Shown here in pieces: positions 11,250 through 20,879 of a stretch of DNA of 64,000 nt (positions are counted from its first letter, which is position 1; each line of letters begins with the position of its first letter). The position numbers and the translations under genes are program-made. This DNA is from Telopea speciosissima. Lineage: Eukaryota; Streptophyta; Magnoliopsida; Proteales; Proteaceae. Under the pieces are notes generated by a model. That model was not told the origin of the DNA, made no database searches, and was given only the letters and a program-made list of their open reading frames with translations. Where the stretch lies: assembly GCF_018873765.1 (NCBI RefSeq), contig NC_057919.1, positions 71,356,984-71,420,983 of the forward strand, in the 5' to 3' direction.

Positions 11250-11560
11250 TGTTTGACCATATCAATAATCATTTAAGTAAATATTTTATATACTTTAAGA
11301 CATTATTCATAAATAGGTAAATATTATTATTTGATTCCAAATGATAAAAAGTCAACCTCCAATTTACAATTTGAGAATAAATATTGGTTTCCGATTGATG
11401 CTAGAAAGCCAAAAGAGAAAATTAATAAATATTGGTTTCCGATTGATGCTACAAAGCCAAAAGAGAAAATTAATTTTCACATAGCGATTTCATATAACAG
11501 TTATGTACATCAAATTAAGTTTGACTGAAATATAATTTTTTTTATATAAATTAAATTTAA
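11250..11560. repeat. Decayed relative of the large hairpin repeat, with internal duplication
   Basis: The order of motifs (ATCATTTAAGTAAAT, ATTATTCATAAATAGG, AGTCAACCTCC, then TTAAGTTTGACTG and ATATAAATTAAATT) follows the left arm of the hairpin at 37789-38193, though strongly diverged. Inside it, a 43-bp unit containing AATATTGGTTTCCGATTGAT is repeated in tandem (about 11384-11470). No protein is implied. Confidence 0.5.
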
Positions 11561-11644
11561 GTAATTTGAAATGTGGTTGAAAGCTTTGTTCTTTAATTTA
11601 TGATGAAAGAGTTATATTCCTGTCTATTCGATATAATGTCTAAG

Positions 11645-11848
11645 TGTTATGGGTGTAACGTAGTGAGCTTTTCTCACAAGTGTATTGAGGTGATTATTGT
11701 TGAGATCCCACTTGTATCCAGCTGTCGTCCAACTGTCTTGTATTCAGTTAGGCTGTTTACAGTGTTTGTAACCACATCATTATCTATAAATATAAACAAA
11801 GGCGCAAGACCAAAGGTCCAGGGTGAAATATCATTTTCACATCAAACA
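11645..11848 (+). repeat. Left LTR of copia 1
   Basis: It begins TGTTATGGGTG and ends ATCAAACA. A likely promoter TATA element, TCTATAAATATAAAC, lies about 60 bp before its end and is also present in the right LTR. Confidence 0.93.
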
Positions 11849-11860
11849 TGGTATCAGAGC
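11849..11860 (+). promoter_or_regulatory. Primer binding site of copia 1
   Basis: TGGTATCAGAGC is complementary to the 3' end of plant initiator tRNA-Met and lies directly after the left LTR. Confidence 0.93.
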
Positions 11861-11943
11861 ACCAGTCGATCGTTAGCCTGTGAGGAACACCTATTCTTTC
11901 GCTTTTTCAGCTTTTCTTTCATTTTCTTTCATCTTCTTGCTCA

Positions 11944-12955
11944 TGGCGTCAGAAGGTTCCAACTCTGAAGTCTCTTCTTCTTCAACTGATCAAACTCTTT
12001 CGTTCTCGAATGTACACCATTTTCTTTCGATTAAGGTTTCGTCTTCTAATTATCTGGTGTGGCGCTCTTAGTTCACGCCTCTTCTTCGTGGATCTGGCTT
12101 GTTAGGGTTTGTGGATGGCAGTTCTACCTGTCCTCCAGAATTTGTTTCTTCGTCGTCTTCTGCGACTCCAGTTCTCAATCCGACGTATGTTACCTGGCAA
12201 CGGTAGGAACAACTTCTGCTCAGTTGGATTCTGTCGTCCTTAACAGAGAGTGTTCATTCGCATATTGTTGGTCTTGAGACCTCACGTGATGTCTGGCAGG
12301 CGCTTGCCTCTGCCTTTGCTTCTGATTCTCAGGCACGAGTGATGCAGCTTCGTATGAGCTTACATAACATCAAGAAAGGCTTGGATTCCATGTCTGAGTA
12401 TCTTCTCAAGATCAAGAAAGTCTCTGATGAGCTTGCTCTGGTCTCCAAGCCTATTGCTCCAGAAGATTTGGTTCTCTTTATGCTCGGTGGACTTGGTTCA
12501 GAGTTTTCTTCATTTGTTACTTCTGTTACTACTCGTGAAAAACCAGTCAGGATGCAAGATCTTAATGGCTTTTTGTTGAGTGAAGAAATTTGAGCTTCTT
12601 CTGCTCTTCAAGATCTTACCAATGTCTCGGCCAATCTTGCCACCACCGCAACAGGATCTGAATCAGCTCCATTAAAACAATCTGCAGCTGCTAGGTCTGA
12701 TTCCAATTGCTCATATCGCGGTGGTCGCTTTCCTGATCGCAGTGGCCGTGGTAATCGAGGAGCACGCTATGATCGCAGTGACCGCGGTGATTGCCCTGAC
12801 AGAGGCTCTCGTTCTGATCGTGGTGGTGATTTCTTTGATCGGAACAGCACTGGTGATCGTGGTGGTGCTCGTTCCTCTTTCCCTAACCGCGCTCCATGTC
12901 AGATCTGTATCGCCATGGCCATTCTGCAAAATTTTGCTATCAAAGGTTTAATTCT
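11944..12955 (+). pseudogene. Broken gag of copia 1
   Basis: The frame starts MASEGSNSEVSSSS and has the copia gag block (VMQLRMSLHNIKKGLDSMSE, FMLGGLGSEFSSF). It carries in-frame stops at 12069-12071, 12204-12206 and 12591-12593. A Gly/Arg/Asp-rich region is followed by a zinc knuckle (C-x2-C...GHSAKFC) broken by a one-base frameshift near 12905. Confidence 0.88.
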
Positions 12956-15900
12956 GATCCTCAAGCACATTATGCTGGAACTTCTCGCCCCTGGTATCCA
13001 GATACAGGGGCTTCTCATCATATGACTCCAGATCTTGGATCTCTCCAAACTTCGTCTAAATACACTGGTCCAGACTCGGTTTGTCTTGGCAATGGGACAT
13101 GTTTGGACATCAAACACTTAGGTCGATCTTCTTTTTCTAGTGGTGCTGTTCATTTTAATCTTAATCAGATTTTACATGTTCCGTCTATGCAACAAAATTT
13201 ACTCTCTGTTAGACAATTCTGTCAAGATAACGGTGTTTTCTTTGAATTCCATTCTTACTGTTTTCATATCAAGGATCGGTGCTCAGGGAATACTCTGCTA
13301 ACTGGACCACTTAAGGATGGATTGTATCAGTTGGATCTCCCTCGTATGGCGGGGAATACTACTTCTGGTTCAGCTACTGTGTCTGGCTTTTCTGCAGTTC
13401 GTTCTTCTCCAGCAATTTGGTATGCTCGCCTTGGGCATGCTTCCAATAATGTTGTTCGACAGTTGCTGACTCGTCACTGTCTTCCAACAACCAAAGATAC
13501 ATCTAGTTCTACATTGTGTTCTTCGTGTCAACTTGGGAAGGCTCATAAGCTTCCCTTCTCCTCTGCAACTTCTACTACTAGTTTTCCTCTTCAGCTGGTT
13601 CACTCGGATTGATGGGGACCAGCCCCTGAGTTGTCCACTGATGGACATAGGTACTATGTGGCTTTTATTGATGATTGTACTAGATTCACTTGGATATATA
13701 CATTGGCAAAGAAGTCTGATGCTCTTTCTGCTTTTCAATTGTTCAAAGTATTAGTGGAAAATCAGTTTAGCACCTCTATTAAAGCTTTTCAATCAGATTG
13801 GGGAGGTGAATATCAAGCTTTTCATTCTTTTTTATCGACTTGTGGGATTGCTCATAGGTTGTCCTATCCTCACACGTCGGAGCAAAATGGAACTGTGGAA
13901 CGAAAACACAGACATATTGTGGACATGGGTCTTTCTTTATTGGCTCATAGTGGCTTACCTCTTCGGTTTTGGGGTCATGCATTCAATACTGTTGTTTTCA
14001 TCATCAATCGTCTCCCCACTCCAGTTCTTGGGGGACTTTCACCATTCTTCAAATTACTGGGCCGTCATCCTGATTATACTTTTCTCAAGACTTTTGGGTG
14101 CGCCTGCTATCCTCTGTTGCACTCATATAATCGCCACAAGCTGTCTTTTCGTTCTGCTCCGTGCTTTTTTGTGGGTTACAGTCTGCAACATAAGGGCTAT
14201 AGATGTTATAATCCCTCAACACACAAGGTTATTGTATCTCGACATGTCACTTTTGATGAATCCTATTTTCCATTCTCTGCTGCAGCCTCTTCTTCAACCA
14301 AGACGCCTTCGGTGGCTTTATGGCCTTCGTGTCCACCTTCCTTCTCAGTGGACTCTCGAGATGTGGCACCTTCAATGTTTCCATCAAATTCATCTATTGC
14401 ACCTTTACCACCTTCTTCACCGTCCTCTTCAGGTTTCCTCCCTGTTTCTTCACCTGAGTTGCAGTCCAATAATGGGACTCTTGAAGCCATTCCTGATTCT
14501 GTTTCTTCTCTTGGGCTTGATTCTGTCACTAGTGGGCCTGCATCTCATAGTGATTGCAACATTAACTCTGGGCCTGATTCTGGTTCTGGGCCTGCTGGTC
14601 CACTAATACCTGAGACTAGAACTCATCCTATGGTCACTCGGTCCATGGATGGCACTCGTGTTCCCAAACTTCCGAGAAGTCTTCTCGCTACTAAGCATCC
14701 TTTGCCTACTGCTTTTCTCTCCACTGTTTCATTGAGCAATGAACCCACTTGCTACACGCAAGCCTCACGTTTCCAGAATGGCGCAAAGCCATGGATGCAG
14801 AATATAATGCTTTGGTTTCTAATGGTACTTGGATGCTTACGCCACCACCGTCCGATCGTCGTGTTATTGGGTGTAAATGGATTTTTAGAATTAAATATCG
14901 ATCTGATGGGCAAATTGAGCGGCACAACGCTCGGTTAGTTGCCAAGGGGTATACTCAAGAGTATGGACTTGACTATTCTAAAACTTTTAGCCCCGTGGTA
15001 AAGCCCACTACGATCCGTATAATATTGGCCTTAGCTGTCTCTTCCAATTGGCCAATTCAACAGCTCGACGTTAATAATGAGTTTTTGAACGGTGTGCTTA
15101 ATGAAGAGATATACATGGTCCAACCACCGGGTTATAAGGACATGCGCTTCCCAAATCATGTGTGTAAGTTGCGTCGTTCCTTGTATGGGCTTAAACAGGC
15201 TCCGCGGGCTTGGTTTCATCGGTTGAGTTCATTTCTTCTTCACCTGGGCTTCACGGGCTCTAAAACTGACTCCTCATTGTTCTTTCAGCACTCAACTACT
15301 GGCCCATTATACATCCTCATCTATGTGGATGACATTCTTATTACTGGGCCTTCTACAACTGCAATTGATTCTTTATTTGATTTGCTTGCATCTGAATTTG
15401 CACTAAAGGATCTTGGGCCTGCTAAATATTTTCAGGGTATCGAACTCATACCAACTTCAAAAGGGGTTCTATTATCTCAACAGAAATATGTCTTTGATTT
15501 GTTACAACGAGCTAACATTGTAGGAGCTAAGCCCGTGTCTTCGCCCATAGGCTCAATCTCCTACTCTATCACGCACCGTGGGCACTCTTTTATCTGATCC
15601 AACTGAGTACAGAAGTCTGGTTGGCGCCTTACAATACGCCACGCTCACTCGCCCAGACATTGCGTTCACGGTGAACAAGTTGTGCCAATTTCTGGCCCAG
15701 CCCACGGATTCTCACTGGGCAGCTCTCAAACGTGTTCTCCGTTACTTGAAGGGTACAATCCAATATGGGCTTCATCTCACTCGTTCATCAAATCGGTCTC
15801 TTTTTGCTTACACCGATGGGGATTGGGCTAGCTGCCCTGACGATCGAAAGTCCACTGGGGGATATTTGATTTTCCTTGGGCCCAATTTGGTTTCTTGGCA

Positions 15901-16297
15901 GTCTCGAAAACAAACTACAATGGCTCGTTCCAGTACAGAAAGCGAGTATCGGGCATTGGCTCTTGCTACAATAGAGCTTACTTCGATTCAATCCTTACTA
16001 AAGGAAATTCAAATCCCTTTACCATCTTGTCCGGTTCTTTGGTGTGACAATATTGGTGCCACCTACTTGAGTGCCAATCCGGTGTTTCACTCCCGCACCA
16101 AACATATAGAGATTGATTTTCATTTTATATGTGACAAGGTTGCACAAGGCGATTTATCAGTTCGTTATCTCTCTACAATTGACCAGTTGGCAGATATATT
16201 GACAAAGCCTCTTTCGACTACTCGATTTCTGCTGTTACGTTCCAAATTCAGTCTCCTTCCCGATGCCTTGAGTTTGCGGGAGGGTGGTATGGGTTGA
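12956..16297 (+). pseudogene. Broken pol of copia 1 (PR-IN-RT-RH)
   Basis: The protease has PDTGASHHMT. The integrase has an HHCC finger (H in ARLGH, then CSSCQLGK) and the later acidic positions in QSDWGGEY and EQNGTVERKHRH. The reverse transcriptase retains [12 protein letters not shown] and the catalytic YVDD. RNase H has YTDGDWASCPDDRKS and ends with ADILTKPL. Breaks: a TGA at 13610-13612 in the conserved HSDxWGP motif and frameshifts near 14770 and 15570. Each domain is otherwise long and readable. Confidence 0.93.
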
Positions 16298-16487
16298 ACG
16301 TAGTGAGCTTTTTTCACAAGTGTATTGAGGTGATTATTGTTGAGATCCCACTTGTATCCAGCTGTCGTCCAGCTGTCTTGTATTCAGTTAGGCTGTTACA
16401 GTGTTTGTAACCACATCATTATCTATAAATATAAACAAAGGCCCAAGACCAAAGGTCAAGGGTGAAATATCATTTTCACATCAAACA
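16285..16487 (+). repeat. Right LTR of copia 1
   Basis: It begins TGGTATGGGTTG, so the canonical TGTT start carries a substitution, and it ends ATCAAACA before the CTAAG duplication. Confidence 0.93.
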
Positions 16488-16492
16488 CTAAG

Positions 16493-16967
16493 AACAACTT
16501 CTGGTCCTTGAAATCAAGATTCAAGTTAGCTTGAAGAAAGTACTAGGTGTCAATCAATATATTGTTAAAATTGAGACAATCTCGATTTCTGTAATCAAAA
16601 TTAGTGTGGGCATTGAGTTCTCGATCTTGGGTAGAATGTGCCAATGTGGTGAGTGGATTTAGTGCACTAACCAAATCCCAATTTCAGCAAAAACTGAAAA
16701 AGAAAACAAAATTCCCTTTTCAATTAACCACACTAGAATGCGGTGAATGGTGAGTCTGGGAACTGCATTTGCTACCCGAGTTTTTTCTTCAATTTCAAAT
16801 TTTCACATGAGCAGTTGTATCATGTATGTCACATTGGAGTTGCAAAAAATGTGTCTAGGCCCTGTTTATCTGCCAAATGTCAAGCCTAATCCAAATTTTT
16901 TTGTTTTGGATTACATTGGTAAAAAAATTACATTTCTAATAGATTTGAGAAATATTTAAAAAAAAAA
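16493..16967. other. Spacer between copia 1 and a MULE-like MITE
   Basis: No gene recognised; AT-rich sequence ending in an A run. Confidence 0.5.
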
Positions 16968-17288
16968 GTAAATTACACCTCACCCCCTGGTGTTTGAAAA
17001 TATTCATCCGTCCCCCTCTACAATAACGGTGTTAGTCTGTTTTTAGTTATTGATGTGAAAGGACTATTTTATCTTTGTACTAAAATATTAGAATTAAATT
17101 TACAATACTACCTTTCAAAATCTATGTTTGGATGTCAAGGGTAGTTTAGGAATTTAAATTTATTTAACTGACTGACATCATCACTTAACAGCATAAAACT
17201 AATGGTAAGGACTAATTTATCATATTGAGGTCTAATACAGGGGGTGATTTAAGCATTTTAAAAAATCAGGGGGTGACGTGTAATTTAC
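16968..17288. mobile_element. MULE-like MITE of about 320 bp
   Basis: The left end reads GTAAATTACACCTCACCCCC. The right end read in reverse is GTAAATTACACGTCACCCCC, an inverted repeat of more than 20 bp with one mismatch. The interior is non-coding. A 9-bp duplication is not evident next to the A-rich left flank. The end sequence style matches the two larger elements just downstream. Confidence 0.7.
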
Positions 17289-17684
17289 CCTAATATATAT
17301 TCCCTCTACACCTATTGGACTTAAAAAACTTCACCATTTTATCATATTTATTAAGATTTCAAATTAGGAATGTTCGACCCAAATTTTTTTTTTTAGGATA
17401 ATTCTACAAAAAAAAAAATAGAGAGGCAGTTTTCTGTTCGAGAGTGTGGCCCTCCTCCCCATTTGAAAAGACACCTTTGCCCCCTAGTTTTGAGGAGGAG
17501 AGATAGACACATGGGAGTGCTGGTATAGACCACACTCCAGGACATAAAACTACTTCCCAAAAATATATTTGGAATACACTCATAAGTCATAACTCCATCT
17601 GTTATCCTATTGAACTTAAGGGAGAGCCATTTGCTGCCGATCTAATGGTATCACATCAATTAAGCATTTTACCAAAAAAAAGAA
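17289..17684. other. Spacer; no gene seen
   Basis: AT-rich DNA with A runs near 17408-17419; the minus-strand open frame here has no recognised domain. Confidence 0.45.
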
Positions 17685-18032
17685 GGAAAATTTACACGTA
17701 TCTCCCCTAAGGTATCGATTAATTACCAGTGCATCTATCTCTCTTCAATATTTACACATACCTCCCCTACTTGTCTAAATATTTAATAAATTAATCTAGA
17801 CAATTAATGGTTTTCGTTAGTGACAAATGGTAGGTGTGATTTAGAAATTTTAGAACCAATATATCCTTGATAGAGTAAAATGACATTAATGTCCTCTTCT
17901 TCTTCTTCACCATTGGGTCATTCGGAGATGGAATTGTGGGATCGTAGACGCTCAAAAGTTACCTTTCCTCTGTGGCAGCTTCAAGGTCACTGTACTCGAA
18001 TTGTTGGATTTTGATGGGCTCTTCAGCCCTAC

Positions 18033-18069
<37 letters not shown>

Positions 18070-18227
18070 GAAATTTGAGGTTCCTCTGGTTACACCCTAT
18101 CCTATTTTTTTGTCCTAAGTTAATGGCTTGGATTAATTTATTGAATATTTAGAAAAGTAGGGGAGGTACATGTAAATAATAAAGGAAGACGGATGCTTTG
18201 ATAATTAATCGATACCTCAAAATTTCC
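17685..18227. mobile_element. Non-autonomous MULE-like element with long inverted ends
   Basis: Left end sequence (GGAAAATTTACACG, GGTATCGATTAATTA, ACATACCTCCCCTACTT, ATTTAATAAATTAATC) reappears inverted at the right end (GTAGGGGAGGTACATG, TAATTAATCGATACC, AATTTTCC), giving arms of more than 100 bp with a gap near the right tip. A GA microsatellite lies at about 18033-18065. No transposase is present. The A-rich flanks make the target duplication ambiguous. Confidence 0.72.
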
Positions 18228-18396
18228 AAAAAAAATTTAGGATAAATTTCACAGACACCCCCTGTAAGTATTCAATATGTCACGGACATACTATGCTTTG
18301 TCAAAATATCAACCTTCCCCCTAATGTTAAGCAGAGTTACCACCCAAAATTAAAATGTCAATTTTACCCTCTTAGTATTTTTTTAAAATCCCCATT

Positions 18397-18715
18397 TTAC
18401 CCGTTAGCTTCTCCGATGATGGAAGTGAAAGAAAAAATAGAGCAAGGTAGGGGCGAGTGAGCAGTTGAGGGAGAGGTTGGTTCAGGTTCGTCGGAGAAGT
18501 GGGAGACGTGGGATGGTAGGGGAGGGGTGGGGCGGTGGTGGGGCCTGAGAAGAAGATGAAGAAGCAGAGGCTCCACGACCAAATCCACCGTGGTTATGCA
18601 AGGACCCCCGAACCGGAGAGGGAGAGGGAGTGGATGTCGCAGGTTCGCTTTGCACAAGCGGTGAGACCAACTTCTTGGGTTCAAAGCTGATTCTGTCTTC
18701 TCTTATCTCCGCCAT
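18397..18715 (-). other. GC-rich captured segment of unknown origin
   Basis: The minus strand holds a 77-codon open frame starting MAEIREDRISFEPKK with a Pro/Ser-rich end. Its base composition is richer in GC than the flanking element ends, suggesting exon capture. No family is recognised, and the frame could be incidental. Confidence 0.35.
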
Positions 18716-18969
18716 GAATTCTACAAGAGTCTATAATTTTAAAACAATATCGGTGTGGATGAAAATTAAGAACTTATTGATCAAAATTACACATAAGATA
18801 GTAAAGTTTCCCTGACATGTGATCCAACTGAGATACCCCCTAATTAAAGCTAAAGCTTGCTTCAAATAAAAAGAAGTAACTTTTAATCTGTCAAATTAAA
18901 GCTTTACCCAATCTTTGACCTTCATATGGATTCCTCCTCTAACATTGCTGTAGTATAAATCATCCCTTC

Positions 18970-19346
18970 TCACCTAGTAAAAATATCTGTCGGATGAACA
19001 AATTGGGGCAGGATCAAGTCATCAAAGACTGGGTAACTGCCATTAACCTAATTGAGCGGATTCACACAGTTAAAGTCGCACCAGAACTGCATTGTTTCCC
19101 AGAAGTTTTCATGGAAATCCCAGGAGTACTATTGGCCATGCCCAAGTTTTGCAGCCCAAGATCATTTTCTTTGGATCTGCACTTGATGTCTAAACCATTT
19201 CTTGGACCGGGACCCAAGTCGTTGGTGATGTAAACTTGGAGTTTGCCATTAAAAGTGAATTTACCTTCAGATAATAAGGGCAATGCGATAACCACAAGCT
19301 GGAGGATGAGAAATAGAAGAGTGTTCTTCGAGTTTCTCATCCTCAT
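18970..19346 (-). pseudogene. Broken S1-type self-incompatibility protein homolog (SPH)
   Basis: The frame starts with a likely signal peptide (MRMRNSKNTLLFLILQLVVI, about 30 aa), then KLQVYITNDLGPG and DIKCRSKENDLGLQNLG. These are the first conserved blocks of the small secreted plant S1/SPH family. After a frameshift near 19125, the next conserved block appears in another frame (YSWDFHENFWET, MQFWCDFN), followed by an in-frame TAG and an atypical C terminus ending at 18970. The family acts as small secreted proteins, some in pollen recognition, but this copy is dead. It lies wholly between MULE-type ends, so capture is the likely origin. Confidence 0.72.
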
Positions 19347-19968
19347 TGTTTTAATTTGCAAATGGTGGTGATCGATCATTGATAACCAGAGGTTCTTAAA
19401 TAATACCCATTTTCCTAATTTAAGAGAGGTATTAAGGTAAACATCGATCATCAGGTTACAACAACCTACCTGAACGGTATCCCATCATAGCAGCAAGGTT
19501 TAGGTTATCCTTTTTAACCGGAGAGAGAGAGAGAGGGGGAGAGGGAGGGCATGGTGGTGGTGATAACAGGGGTGGTGGTGGTAGATTGATGGAGCAAAAC
19601 ATATCGGTGTGGATGTTCTTCCTTCTTCCGCCTTCAGTGAATGGAAATCAGTGAATAATGGTGTCTATTGTAGGTGGAGGAGGTCTCTATTCTTGCATCT
19701 TCCTCCTTCAGCCCAGCGAAGACGATGAAGAGAGAATGGTGTTTGTATTTGGGGTTTTACCCTTAAGGGTATTATGATAAGTTCATCCTTTTTTAAGGGT
19801 AAATTGGCCATTATAAAAAAACTAACAACAACTTAACTGCACAAGCCTAACAGAGTGGACTAAATTGAAATATAATCATAAAATAAAAGTTACTTATGAT
19901 ATTTTTTCAAAATTTAGCGTGTCCGTGATATATTGTATACTTGCAGGGAATGTCTGTGCAATTTTTCC

Positions 19969-20879
19969 AAAAAACACAACATCGTCGCCCCGAATATCCA
20001 AAGAGGGCCCCAGGGGGATTAAGGCCGAGATCAGTTCTTCTCTCTCTCTTATGCGCGTGAGAGGTGATCGAGCGTGTGATTTTGTGAGACTCACTTAACC
20101 CTCATAAGTCATAAGTCATAACACTCTCAGATAGTCAGATTCAGGTGCGACTGTGCGAGAGCCGACCGAGGAAAGGAAGCGGAGGAACGGGAGAAGAGCA
20201 ATGGGCCGTTATTAATCGCACTACATCATAACTGTAAGTTTTTCATCGTTACCTTCTCTCTCTATCTCTCTGGGACCCTATGGTTTAGTTTGAATCGTAG
20301 TTATTGCACTTCATATAGGGTTCTAATACATTCGAGTTCCTTTTCTGTTTAAAAAGTTTTGGTTTTTCATTCGTTTCAGTCAATTTGTGTCATGTTTCTG
20401 AAAGAAAGCTAGGTTACCGAGTGTTATTTTTTTCCTCCTTACCTGTTCACTATTTCTGCATTTCTAAAATTTGTATAATTTGGTGTTATAAATGTTATTT
20501 TCCCTTTTATCCTTTCGCTGTTTTCGCAACGTCTCTCTGCTGATTTCTCCCCTTCGTTCTGAGTATGAAACATTTATGTTATTTCTAAAGGTGTTATTGC
20601 CAGCTAGCCTCTAATTTAGTTTTTTGCAAGATGGGTGCCTCGCGTTGTTTGCCTCTTAGGGTTTTTATTTTGGGGTTTTTTTTATCGTTCAGATGTTTCA
20701 GGGTGGATTTTAATACGTGGATTTGGTTTGAACTGGTCCGGGGTTCCTTCATCCGTGAAAGAATTCAAATAACCGTCCATGTTGTTTATAAGGCTTTATC
20801 TTGATATCTCCATGCGTCGAACCATATCTGAATAAATTTGTGCATTCGTGTTCTTTGCTACGCTTTGGCTGGGAAGAAA
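19969..20879 (+). promoter_or_regulatory. Promoter and 5' leader region of the MUG-like gene
   Basis: GA/CT-rich leader-like DNA (about 20030-20280). A good donor ACTGTAAGTTTTT near 20234 suggests a 5' UTR intron ending shortly before the start codon; the acceptor could be a weak AG near 20876. An in-frame ATG 42 bases upstream (20838) would add 14 residues not expected for the family, so 20880 is preferred. Confidence 0.45.

Larger units (their letters stand above)
11645..16487 (+). mobile_element. Ty1/copia LTR retrotransposon 1, complete-ended and decayed
   Basis: Two LTRs of 204 and 203 bp (11645-11848, 16285-16487) start TG and end CA, flanked by the 5-bp duplication CTAAG (11640-11644 and 16488-16492). 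The primer site TGGTATCAGAGC follows the left LTR, and a purine tract GCGGGAGGG precedes the right one. Domain order is gag, protease, integrase, reverse transcriptase, RNase H, which defines copia. By eye the LTRs differ at about seven bases plus one indel, so the insertion is not recent. Stops and frameshifts in gag and pol rule out autonomous activity. Confidence 0.95.
18240..19968. mobile_element. Pack-MULE-like element carrying an S1-homolog fragment
   Basis: The left end is GGATAAATTTCACAGACA and the right end in reverse is GGAAAAATTGCACAGACA. Similarity continues inward for about 70 bp (TATTCAATATGTCACGGACA versus TATACAATATATCACGGACA). The 1.73-kb interior is not transposase but contains a broken gene on the minus strand plus GC-rich and GGT-rich stretches that may come from other captured exons. 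The left end starts only 12 bp after the preceding MULE. Target duplications are not clean in the A-rich flanks. Confidence 0.75.

Noticed and set aside
13806..14606. 266-aa hydrophobic plus-strand frame that looks like a membrane protein
   Set aside because: It is an alternate frame of the copia 1 integrase; T-rich codons give false hydrophobicity.
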